Positions 1 to 5,057 of a DNA stretch of 5,057 bases are shown piece after piece. The position numbers were made by a program, and so were the translations under genes. The notes below the pieces were generated by a model. It worked only from the letters and a program-made list of their open reading frames with translations. It was not told where the DNA came from and did no database searches. The DNA comes from Cyanobacteria bacterium UBA9971 (GTDB taxonomy: Bacteria > Cyanobacteriota > Vampirovibrionia > Gastranaerophilales > UBA9971). Numbering within the stretch: position 1 is the stretch's first letter; every line of letters begins with the position of its first letter. The DNA is taken from the NCBI GenBank assembly GCA_003499955.1, contig DNRP01000001.1, positions 8,104-13,160 on the forward strand. Reading direction: 5' to 3'.

Positions 1-1
1 A

Positions 2-493
2 TATTTTGTATTAAGGGTAGGATATGGCATAGACGCTGATATTGTTAATGGGGCAAGTTCTTTCCTGAAAAACAAATTCGGATATCTGGCTTATTTAATT
101 CAAGGGCTGAAATGCGTTTTTAACCTTGCACCAAAGTCATTTGAAATTTGTACGGATAATAAGTGTTTTAAAGTAAAGGCTTCTGCTGTTATAGTGTCTA
201 ATTCAGGAAATATGTTCAGGGATAAATGTTCTATAGCTCCTCACAGTGATGTTTCTGACGGAAAACTTGATGTTTTTGTGCTTTATGCAAGAAATATCAA
301 GGAATTTTTAACGGTTTTTTTTCAAATTTTATTTAATAAACACGAAATCGGACCTAATGTGTTGTATGCCAAAACACACAATATAAGTATTAAATCTGCT
401 AATACAGGATTTCATATAGACGGCGAGGCATGTTCTTCTCGAAAAGTTGATATAAGTCTTATTCACAACGGTTTAGCTGTTATGACTCCTTAA
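2..493 (+). CDS. Diacylglycerol kinase / YegS-like lipid kinase, C-terminal part (5' end outside window)
   Basis: An open frame runs from the window edge to TAA at 491-493, giving 163 residues without a start. The frame is already coding upstream of the first ATG (212-214), so the true start lies outside. Seen in order: a GYGIDADIV segment near the edge, matching the family's conserved G-x-D-A pattern; KNKFGYLAYLIQGLK; a SNSGNMF segment followed by IAPHSDVSDGKLDV, the conserved 'iaP.a...DG.LDv' block; and a DGE triplet at 419-427 near the C-terminus. These are hallmarks of the C-terminal beta-sandwich half of DagK/YegS/BmrU-type lipid kinases. Such enzymes phosphorylate diacylglycerol or related lipids with ATP at the cytoplasmic membrane face, recycling lipid headgroup donors. 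Family members are about 290-320 residues, so about half is missing, including the nucleotide-binding GDGT/N part. The lipid substrate cannot be assigned. The visible part looks intact. Confidence 0.87.
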   Translation, partial: YFVLRVGYGIDADIVNGASSFLKNKFGYLAYLIQGLKCVFNLAPKSFEICTDNKCFKVKASAVIVSNSGNMFRDKCSIAPHSDVSDGKLDVFVLYARNIKEFLTVFFQILFNKHEIGPNVLYAKTHNISIKSANTGFHIDGEACSSRKVDISLIHNGLAVMTP

Positions 494-517
494 AGGAATA
501 TAGCGTAAATTAAAAAT

Positions 518-664
518 CGTCATGCTGAACTGGCTGCAAAACAAAGCGAACTTGAGAGCCGTAGTTTTATGCCCCTATCTGGTGTTCAGCATCTATTCAT
601 TCATTTTGGTATTAAAGCTTTCAGTTGTTTGCCGGACAGATCCCGAACTTGATTCGGGATGACA
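518..664. repeat. Composite palindromic intergenic repeat
   Basis: The non-coding stretch 494-786 holds nested inverted repeats. ATGCTGAAC (522-530) is matched exactly by its complement GTTCAGCAT (584-592). ATCCCGAA (640-647) pairs with TTCGGGAT (653-660) around a 5-nt loop CTTGA. The outer ends GTCAT (519-523) and ATGAC (659-663) are also complementary, so the whole unit can fold with two internal hairpins. This layout resembles dispersed intergenic palindromes of many low-GC genomes (inference from memory, not a search). Between the arms of the first palindrome lie ~53 nt without symmetry, flanked by CTGG at 530-533 and 579-582, which could be an insertion in an ancestral short hairpin. A role as terminator or RNA-stability element for the lipid kinase transcript is possible but not shown. 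Confidence 0.6.
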
Positions 665-732
665 GTTTATATTAATTGGCGATTACCTTCCTAATAAGTA
701 CCCGATAGCATAATGAAAATTCTATAAAAAAC

Positions 733-762
733 CCTCACAATATAAGCAACAAATTGTAGAGG
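733..762 (+). other. Small hairpin upstream of the epimerase
   Basis: CCTCACAAT (733-741) can pair with ATTGTAGAGG (753-762), leaving one bulged A and an 11-nt loop. It sits 24 nt before the ATG at 787, just ahead of the likely ribosome binding site, and may lie in the 5' untranslated leader. No T-tract follows, so it is not a typical intrinsic terminator. A leader structure or chance symmetry in AT-rich DNA are both possible. I found no convincing sigma-70 promoter in 665-786. Confidence 0.3.
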
Positions 763-768
763 ATTTGC

Positions 769-773
769 AAAGG
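769..773 (+). promoter_or_regulatory. Ribosome binding site for the epimerase
   Basis: AAAGG at 769-773 is the best Shine-Dalgarno match, with 13 nt to the ATG at 787. That spacing is longer than ideal, so initiation may be moderate. The start itself is secure because the Rossmann beta strand and glycine motif begin directly after it. Confidence 0.45.
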
Positions 774-786
774 ATTTTCATAAAAA

Positions 787-1779
787 ATGAAAAAGACTTT
801 TTTGATAACGGGAGGCGCCGGTTTTATAGGCAGTAGTTTGATTGACAGACTGATTTTTTACGGCGAAGACATAAATATTGTATGTGTAGACAATTTTGAT
901 CCGTTTTATTCGGAAAAATTTAAGCAAAATAATATTTGTCTGCATCGAAGAATGCATAATTACAAGTTATATGTGGAAGATATTATTGACTTTGCTGTAT
1001 TAAAAAAGATTTTTCAAGCACATGACATAACTCATATAATTCATCTGGCGGCAAAAACAGGTGCAAGAGCTTCTCTTGAAAAAGCTAAAGATTATTTTAA
1101 CACCAATATTAACGGAACTATAAACCTTCTTCAACTTGCAAAAGAATTTGGTGTTGAAAAATTTATATTCGCGTCATCAAGTTCTGTTTATGGCGCGAGA
1201 AAAGACGTTCCTTTTAAGGAAGACATGAAAATCGGCAAAACCATATCTCCTTACGCAGCTTCAAAAGCGGCGGGTGAGCAAATTTGCTATACTTACAGCC
1301 ATTTATACGGAATTAGTACAGTTTGTCTTAGATTATTTTCTGTTTATGGTCCCAGACAAAGACCTGATTCAGCTATACATAAATTTTCACGGCAAATAGT
1401 AGAAGGTAAAACTTTGCAGGTTTTTGGTCATGGCAAAACAATACGAGATTATACTTATATTGATGACATTAATCAGGGAATTTTGGCTGCGATTGACTAT
1501 GATAAATCAGAATTTGAAATTTTTAACATTGGTGAATCCCGTCCTATAAAGTTAAGTTCTTTAATTGTTCTGCTTGAAGAAAATTTGGAAAAAAAAGCAA
1601 TACTGGAAAAAAGGCTTTTGCAGCCCGGTGATGTTCCGATCACTTACGCAGATATTACTAAAGCAAAAGAACTTCTCGGATATCAACCTTCTACAACAAT
1701 CAAGCGCGGTGTTAAAAAGTTTATTGCATGGTTTAAAGAATTTTATAATTATTGTCCGAGTAATTTAATTTGCCGGTAA
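787..1779 (+). CDS. NAD-dependent nucleotide-sugar epimerase, UDP-glucuronate 4-epimerase-like
   Basis: A 330-residue extended short-chain dehydrogenase/reductase of full family length. The N-terminal Rossmann motif TGGAGFIGS (residues 8-16) binds NAD, and Asp35 in VDNFDPFY (34-41) is placed to hold the adenosine ribose. HLAAKTGARAS (86-96) fits the HLAAqaGvRyS block of UDP-glucuronate 4-epimerases. SSSSVYG (130-136) supplies the catalytic Ser (probably Ser131), and SPYAASK (154-160) the catalytic Tyr156 and Lys160. YGPRQRPD (187-194) is the substrate-binding signature shared by UDP-GlcA epimerases and close relatives. Known members interconvert UDP-GlcA and UDP-GalA in the cytoplasm for capsule, LPS or other surface polysaccharides. 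Exact substrate is inferred: UDP-glucose/GlcNAc 4-epimerase or a decarboxylating relative cannot be excluded. No glycosyltransferase or other sugar gene is adjacent. The last 15 bp overlap the convergent gene, and the C-terminal tail (FYNYCPSNLICR) looks unconserved. Confidence 0.9.
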   Translation: MKKTFLITGGAGFIGSSLIDRLIFYGEDINIVCVDNFDPFYSEKFKQNNICLHRRMHNYKLYVEDIIDFAVLKKIFQAHDITHIIHLAAKTGARASLEKAKDYFNTNINGTINLLQLAKEFGVEKFIFASSSSVYGARKDVPFKEDMKIGKTISPYAASKAAGEQICYTYSHLYGISTVCLRLFSVYGPRQRPDSAIHKFSRQIVEGKTLQVFGHGKTIRDYTYIDDINQGILAAIDYDKSEFEIFNIGESRPIKLSSLIVLLEENLEKKAILEKRLLQPGDVPITYADITKAKELLGYQPSTTIKRGVKKFIAWFKEFYNYCPSNLICR

Positions 1780-2496
1780 ATTCTCTTTAATATTTGAAAA
1801 AATTTCATTAATTGTATATAAGGAAATATTATAATTTCCGTCTGTAGGTGTGATTCTTACGCAGGTAGTATCTTCTTTAAAAGGCACCAGTAAAATAAAA
1901 ATCTCTTTGCCTGACGGAAGTTTTGCTATTATTTGACCTTTTTCCGTATTGTAAGACTCAGGTATTATTCCCATCGCAGAAAGAGCTATAATAGTTGATT
2001 TTAAAGTGTCTGCGTATGAAGATTCATAATTTTTGATTAAATTTGTAATTGAAGTGGCATTACCGGATTTATTTATAGTGTTTGTTTTTATAGGATTTGT
2101 CTGAATAACTGTTGATTTAACATTATTATTTTTTGCCGGATTAGTTGTAATTACTGCGTCAGGCTGTTTATAAACAACAGGAATTTTATTTTTTGTTTGT
2201 GTAGAAGTAGTTACAGAATTTGTTTTAACGGTTTGTACTTTCGGATTGCTTGTTGACGTTATAACAGCATTGGGTTTAATAACTTTTATAGGGGTGGGTT
2301 CTGTAGAAACTGTTTTATTTTGCGGCAAATTTGGTTTAGCATCAAGCGGTGGTAAAAATTCATCGTTAATTTTAAATGTTTTTGGCAAGATGAAATTCTT
2401 TCCCGACGTTCCTTCTGCTTTTGAGGAAAGCTCAAACCCGCATAATACCAGTGCAATCAAAATTATAACTGTTAGTTTAATGATTATTTTAATCAT
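1765..2496 (-). CDS. Hypothetical membrane-anchored or exported protein with Asn/Thr-rich linker
   Basis: 243 residues from ATG at 2496-2494. A frame-extending TTG at 2511 would add five residues, but nothing like a Shine-Dalgarno lies before it, whereas GGA (2509-2507) is suitably placed for the ATG. The N-terminus (MIKIIIKLTVIILIALVLCGFEL) is Lys-containing then strongly hydrophobic: a signal peptide or single membrane anchor. The Cys in LVLC has Leu before it, so it is a poor lipobox. Residues ~30-155 are low-complexity, rich in Asn, Thr, Lys, Pro and Val, with imperfect repeats such as KPNAVIT and QPDAVIT, consistent with a flexible extracytoplasmic spacer. The last ~90 residues look folded: a helix (TLKSTIIALSAMG), short beta strands (GQIIAKL, KEIFILLV, CVRITP) and a final helix. 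I do not recognise this domain. It converges on the epimerase with a 15-bp tail overlap; no functional link is evident. Confidence 0.72.
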   Translation of the reverse strand: MIKIIIKLTVIILIALVLCGFELSSKAEGTSGKNFILPKTFKINDEFLPPLDAKPNLPQNKTVSTEPTPIKVIKPNAVITSTSNPKVQTVKTNSVTTSTQTKNKIPVVYKQPDAVITTNPAKNNNVKSTVIQTNPIKTNTINKSGNATSITNLIKNYESSYADTLKSTIIALSAMGIIPESYNTEKGQIIAKLPSGKEIFILLVPFKEDTTCVRITPTDGNYNISLYTINEIFSNIKENLPAN

Positions 2497-2547
2497 TTCA
2501 AAATTTTCCAATTTTTATATTAATTTTATGGATAATATTTCATTTTA

Positions 2548-2553
2548 ATTATA
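2548..2553 (-). promoter_or_regulatory. Possible -10 element for the leftward hypothetical gene
   Basis: Read on the minus strand, a perfect TATAAT occupies 2553-2548, about 52 nt upstream of the ATG at 2496. The -35 position at 17-nt spacing (CCTGTT) is a poor match. In DNA this AT-rich, a hexamer match alone is weak evidence. Confidence 0.3.
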
Positions 2554-2636
2554 TAGCTATTTGAAAAATTAACAGGAAGTTATTTAATTAATTCATATTT
2601 TCAGAGGACTGATTTTTAAACTAAAAAAACTTTACC

Positions 2637-2666
2637 TTGACTATAAACTCAAGAATGTAAGATAAT
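2637..2666 (+). promoter_or_regulatory. Sigma-70-type promoter of tRNA-Ser
   Basis: TTGACT (2637-2642, five of six to TTGACA) and GATAAT (2661-2666, five of six to TATAAT) are separated by 18 nt. The predicted transcript would begin around 2672-2675, about ten bases before the mature tRNA 5' end at 2684. Orientation and distance suit a stable-RNA promoter. Confidence 0.65.
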
Positions 2667-2683
2667 TATTAAATTCATAGTAA

Positions 2684-2768
2684 GGAGAGGTGTCCGAGTG
2701 GTTTAAGGTGCAGACCTGGAAAGTCTGTGAGGTGCAAGCCTCCGCGGGTTCGAATCCCGCCTTCTCCG
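2684..2768 (+). tRNA. tRNA-Ser (anticodon GGA)
   Basis: An 85-nt type II tRNA. The acceptor strand GGAGAGG (2684-2690) pairs with CTTCTCC (2761-2767) through six Watson-Crick pairs and one G-U, and discriminator base G is at 2768. The anticodon stem CAGAC/GTCTG (2711-2715, 2723-2727) encloses loop CTGGAAA with anticodon GGA at 2718-2720, reading UCC and UCU. The long variable arm has stem GAGG/CCTC (2729-2732, 2739-2742), diagnostic for serine identity together with the discriminator G. The T arm is GCGGG-TTCGAAT-CCCGC (2744-2760). CCA is not encoded (GTT follows), so it must be added enzymatically. The gene is a single transcription unit, with its own promoter upstream and terminator downstream. 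No duplicated tRNA 3' end (attachment-site repeat) was seen elsewhere in the window. Confidence 0.97.
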
Positions 2769-2812
2769 TTTTTAAGTCTTTGACAAGAGAGTTTCCAGCT
2801 CTTTTGTTTCAT

Positions 2813-2837
2813 AAAACCCCGCCAACGGTGGGGTTTT
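2813..2837 (+). terminator. Intrinsic terminator after tRNA-Ser
   Basis: AAAACCCCGCC (2813-2823) pairs with GGTGGGGTTTT (2827-2837) around loop AAC, giving an 11-bp stem with one G-T pair and a T-run built into the 3' arm. The A-run on the 5' side makes it potentially bidirectional. A weaker hairpin, AAGAG/CTCTT (2785-2789, 2799-2803) followed by TT, lies between it and the tRNA. Confidence 0.85.
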
Positions 2838-3066
2838 AGCGTTTATTAAAGTTGAGAGAATAAATTTTAAAGGGTTTTTGAGGAATTTTCTTGAAATTTT
2901 ATCCGTAATTCTCAGACTCGATTTTTTGTGGGGGATTTTATTTAAAAGCATAATAATTTCTTTTACATAATATCTGTATCTATCACTCTTTCATTCTCAG
3001 AAATCAAGTGTTTTTCTATCACATAAATTTTTCTACAAAATAACTTTACGCTATTATTTAACTATA
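2838..3066. other. Gene-free AT-rich stretch
   Basis: Between the tRNA terminator and the MATE remnant I see no coding frame, RNA gene or obvious repeat on either strand. TATAAT at 3063-3068 overlaps the MATE start codon, so it cannot serve that gene in the usual way, and no clear -35 is paired with it. The stretch may be the native 5' region of the transporter gene. Confidence 0.4.
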
Positions 3067-3243
3067 ATGGCTACGAAATTTTTTAAGAATATAAATAGCT
3101 TGCTGGTTTTTGCAGCACCTATAATCATCGGGCAGTTAGGACAAATGCTGATTGGCGCAGGTGATGTTTTTGTTGCAGCACATCATAGCGCAAATACAGT
3201 TGCTTCTAATTCCACAATTTATTCGTCTGGCAAAGAAGACTGA
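3067..3243 (+). pseudogene. MATE-family efflux transporter, 5' fragment only
   Basis: ATG at 3067 opens 58 codons ending in TGA at 3241. Residues 1-46 read as the start of a MATE (multidrug and toxin extrusion) transporter: a short cytoplasmic lead (MATKFFKNIN), then first-helix sequence LLVFAAPIIIGQLGQMLIG (12-30) and AGDVFVAAHHSANTVA (31-46), the well-conserved beginning of this family. MATE proteins are about 440-480 residues with 12 helices and export cationic drugs or metabolites using Na+ or H+ gradients. Here the match stops near nt 3205, and the remaining codons are transposase DNA read out of frame. The rest of the transporter does not reappear before the next gene. No good Shine-Dalgarno precedes the ATG. 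It is clearly non-functional as a transporter; the cause could be IS-linked deletion or a chimeric assembly. Confidence 0.72.
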
Positions 3244-3940
3244 CGGACGATTAATTATTGACGATACCAATTATCCAAAATATGGACTTAAAAAATATGC
3301 TCGTAAACTTAAAAATTTAAAAACATCAGGTTATGAAGATGGTTTTAAAATAGTCTTTTTCTTGTGGGAAAGCTCAGGACATAGAATTCTTTTAGGCTTT
3401 GCCTTGTGGCATAAGCCAGGATTATCCCGATTAAGAAATGAATTCAAATTAAAACCTAAAATTGTATTAGCCGATGGATTTTATTCAATAGATAAGATCG
3501 TAAAACGACTCACTGATTACGGTTGGGGCTTTGTATTCAGGTGGATATGTAATAGAAAATTGTCTGATACTCCTATTAAAAAGCTAATACCTCGTGGATA
3601 TGGAGAAAAAATAGGTTATTTAAAAAACAATTCAAAAGTTAAAATTTTCAGACGTAAAAACCGTTTCTTTGAAACGAATAGAATGCTGATGAATGTCAAA
3701 AATATGGTCAGCTTGTATAAAAAACGCTGGACAATCAAAGAAGTATTTAGAATATTAAAGGTTTGCATCGGAATAAATCGCTGTCAGCAACACTCAGTCT
3801 TTGCTCAAGAATTATTCTTCTATTGCTGTTTAGTGGCTTTTTATTACCTGGAGCGGATGAAGACCTCTACTATCTATAAACTAAAGCAGACTGTCAATTT
3901 TCAATCAGTCTACTTTATGATTTTTGTTTTAATTGCAATA
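3210..3940 (+). mobile_element. Insertion sequence remnant (approximate ends)
   Basis: Estimated extent of IS-derived DNA. The left edge is set by the switch from MATE to transposase coding near 3205-3215, and the right edge by the stop codon of the leftward gene (3943-3945). The left end of the element, including the transposase N-terminus, is absent, and I could not identify terminal inverted repeats or a target-site duplication. The boundaries are therefore only good to tens of bases. Confidence 0.5.
3886..3913 (-). terminator. Possible terminator downstream of the calcium-loop protein gene
   Basis: GCAGACTG (3886-3893) and CAGTCTAC (3906-3913) pair over 8 positions with one mismatch around a 12-nt loop. 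Read leftward, the stem lies ~30 nt past the stop codon at 3943 and is followed by TTTAGTTTAT; read rightward, a T-rich stretch also follows. It could be the leftward gene's terminator or part of the IS end. It falls inside the transposase frame, which weakens the call. Confidence 0.3.
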
Positions 3941-3942
3941 TA

Positions 3943-5022
3943 TTATGCTATTAAAAATTTATCTTCAGTGTTGAATATTCTTCTTCCAACATATTCGTTC
4001 CATTGCATTGCGGAATATCCGTGATCTTTAGAATATCCTTTTGTAACAGCTCCTTTTGCTAAACCTGCTTTGAGGTCTTTCTTGATTGCAGCTTCAATTT
4101 CAGGAGTTATTTCAGCAGCAGATCCATAGCCATCAATCATAACTTGATTTTTTAAGTTATATTTTAAATCGTCTTTGTCATCAACTTTACCGTCTTTATT
4201 GGTGTCGATAATTCCTGTTGTATTACCGTCACGGTCAGTGTCAAGAGCTCCGTATGCTTGTTCGTTTAAGCCTTCGTCACCTTTCATACGGTTAGCACCA
4301 AGCCACATTCCTCCATGTGATTTTGAAAGGTCAATGGATCTATTACCATGTTTAATATTTACCATTCCTTGACTAACAGTAGACGGTTGAATTGTAATAT
4401 CTTTAGTTTTTAATTTCTTTTCCACGTCTTTATAGTTAGTTTGATCGGCTATTTTTTTGCCATTTTCATAAATTTCAAATTTTCCGTCATTATGACCGAC
4501 AACATTGATTCCGGTACCTTTAATTTCAACATCCATGTCACCCATTACTCTGGCAACATCAGCGCCTGCTATACCAAGTTTGGCTGCTTCTGCGGAAGTT
4601 CCGTCAATAAATCTGGCATTAACCGAAACATCATTGTTATCAAGTAAATTATAAACTTTATTATTTTCACCCTGAAAATCGTAAGCTAATTTAGATGCTT
4701 TGCCGCCTCTTGTATCTCCAACATAAAAATGCGGATCTCCACCACAGTTTGTACTTATATCAATTATATCTTCTTCAACTTCGGTGGAGCAAGCGGCTGA
4801 TTGACCTCCAAAAAGCATAGGTAATAGCATTGATATTAATTGTTGAATAAAAGATGATGAATTATTTTGTTGCGGATAACCGAATGAAGAGTTGCTTGTA
4901 AGTCCTGTTGAATATCCGCTAAAAAGTGATGATGTTTGTTGATACGGATTAAAAACAGACTGAGCGTACCCGTAGTTTGGATTGATGTAAGAAGTATTTG
5001 TATTTGTATAAAGCCCCAGCAT
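3943..5022 (-). CDS. Hypothetical protein with VWD-like GDPH region and tandem calcium-binding loops
   Basis: 359 residues from ATG at 5022-5020. Residues 1-60 are rich in Tyr, Asn, Ser and Gln, with no cleavable signal peptide; a hydrophobic stretch QQLISMLLPMLFGG (60-73) follows. Cys78 and Cys93 precede GGDPHFYVGD (94-103) and YDFQGENNKVYNLL (114-127), which resemble the start of von Willebrand factor D-like domains (GDPH, then F.G..Y.L). Residues ~128-235 are probably beta-rich (for example NGKKIADQ, NIKHGNRSIDL). Then come DTDRDG (261-266) and DTNKDGKVDDKD (273-284); the second is a complete 12-residue EF-hand/dockerin-type calcium loop, the first incomplete. The tail (~306-359) looks helical. 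Inference: a calcium-stabilised surface or secreted protein exported by an unrecognised route. The specific role is unknown. No partner gene lies in the window, and the 3' end abuts the IS relic, so slight C-terminal alteration is possible. Confidence 0.8.
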   Translation of the reverse strand: MLGLYTNTNTSYINPNYGYAQSVFNPYQQTSSLFSGYSTGLTSNSSFGYPQQNNSSSFIQQLISMLLPMLFGGQSAACSTEVEEDIIDISTNCGGDPHFYVGDTRGGKASKLAYDFQGENNKVYNLLDNNDVSVNARFIDGTSAEAAKLGIAGADVARVMGDMDVEIKGTGINVVGHNDGKFEIYENGKKIADQTNYKDVEKKLKTKDITIQPSTVSQGMVNIKHGNRSIDLSKSHGGMWLGANRMKGDEGLNEQAYGALDTDRDGNTTGIIDTNKDGKVDDKDDLKYNLKNQVMIDGYGSAAEITPEIEAAIKKDLKAGLAKGAVTKGYSKDHGYSAMQWNEYVGRRIFNTEDKFLIA

Positions 5023-5030
5023 ATTATTGT

Positions 5031-5036
5031 TCTCCT
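5031..5036 (-). promoter_or_regulatory. Strong ribosome binding site for the calcium-loop protein
   Basis: On the minus strand AGGAGA (5036-5031), within AAAGAGGAGA, lies 8 nt before the ATG at 5022. It is the best Shine-Dalgarno in the window. It fixes this start and suggests efficient translation. Confidence 0.85.
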
Positions 5037-5057
5037 CTTTTTAAATTAAGCTTTAAT

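Larger units (their letters stand above)
3152..4024 (+). pseudogene. IS4/IS701-like DDE transposase, N-terminally truncated relic
   Basis: The open frame spans 290 codons, but the first ~20 (from ATG 3152) are MATE DNA in another frame. Transposase-like sequence begins near 3213 (FIRLAKKTDGRL). Catalytic signatures follow: LIIDDTNYPKYG (residues ~34-45, first Asp), VLADGFYS (second Asp) and YKKRWTIKEVFRILK, corresponding to the Y-x2-R-x3-E-x6-K block. At the usual catalytic Glu position the residue is Lys (codon AAA), with Glu one position later, so the third acidic residue is probably lost or displaced. Family members are typically 330-450 residues with an N-terminal DNA-binding domain, which is missing. 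The last ~80 nt of the frame run antisense through the 3' end of the gene at 3943-5022 and are probably read-through rather than transposase. It is best read as an inactive IS remnant; exact IS family is uncertain. Confidence 0.75.

Noticed and set aside
194..211. An alternative GTG start (197-199 GTG-type codons near 194) for a short 99-residue protein
   Set aside because: The same frame is open to the window edge and carries conserved lipid kinase sequence upstream, so this is the interior of a partial gene.
518..664. CRISPR array
   Set aside because: There is no series of regularly spaced direct repeats; the symmetry is inverted and the unit occurs once in the window.
1565..1768. 67-codon plus-strand frame
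   Set aside because: It lies wholly inside the epimerase in another frame, with no separate signals or recognisable motifs.
2474..2496. Lipoprotein signal at LVLC in the 1765-2496 protein
   Set aside because: The residue before the Cys is Leu rather than Gly, Ala or Ser, so the lipobox is a poor fit; signal peptide or membrane anchor is the safer call.
2246..2548. 100-codon plus-strand frame
   Set aside because: It is antisense to the hypothetical gene at 1765-2496, whose signal/anchor and folded domain are more gene-like; no Shine-Dalgarno supports it.
2684..3940. Genomic island integrated at tRNA-Ser
   Set aside because: No integrase gene and no repeat of the tRNA 3' end (GCGGGTTCGAATCCCGC region) occurs downstream in the window; the IS relic alone does not make an island.
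4175..4647. Two short plus-strand frames (4175-4372 and 4441-4647)
   Set aside because: Both are antisense shadows of the gene at 3943-5022, which has a strong ribosome binding site and recognisable motifs.

Overview
The window is a low-GC (roughly one-third G+C), mostly AT-rich bacterial segment using the standard code. Starts carry purine-rich Shine-Dalgarno sites, most clearly AGGAGA ahead of the gene at the right edge. The gene content and a palindromic GTCATGCTGAAC...GGGATGAC-type intergenic repeat would fit a gut-type bacterium such as Gastranaerophilales (Melainabacteria). That placement is only an impression, since no rRNA or marker gene is present.

Layout. Positions 2-493 (+) hold the C-terminal half of a diacylglycerol kinase/YegS-family lipid kinase, cut by the left edge. 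Positions 494-786 are intergenic, with a composite palindromic repeat (about 518-664) and a small hairpin just ahead of the next gene. Positions 787-1779 (+) encode an intact extended-SDR nucleotide-sugar epimerase, most like UDP-glucuronate 4-epimerases. It runs tail-to-tail, with a 15-bp overlap, into 1765-2496 (-), an unrecognised membrane-anchored or exported protein with an Asn/Thr/Lys/Pro-rich linker and a small C-terminal domain. A tRNA-Ser(GGA) gene lies at 2684-2768 (+), with a recognisable promoter and a strong intrinsic terminator at 2813-2837. Positions 2838-3066 show no gene.

The right third is rearranged. The first ~45 codons of a MATE-family transporter (from 3067) run directly into the body of an IS4/IS701-like DDE transposase that lacks its own N-terminus. 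The rest of the transporter is absent. The transposase relic then abuts the 3' end of 3943-5022 (-), a protein with a GDPH/von Willebrand D-like motif region and tandem calcium-binding (EF-hand/dockerin-like) loops behind a Tyr/Asn/Ser/Gln-rich N-terminus.

The lipid kinase, sugar epimerase and MATE relic are not an evident operon, and no multi-gene defence, secretion or biosynthetic system can be reconstructed. The most interesting items are the MATE/transposase junction, the calcium-loop protein and the intergenic repeat, which looks internally interrupted. I did not find convincing evidence of an undescribed multi-gene system.
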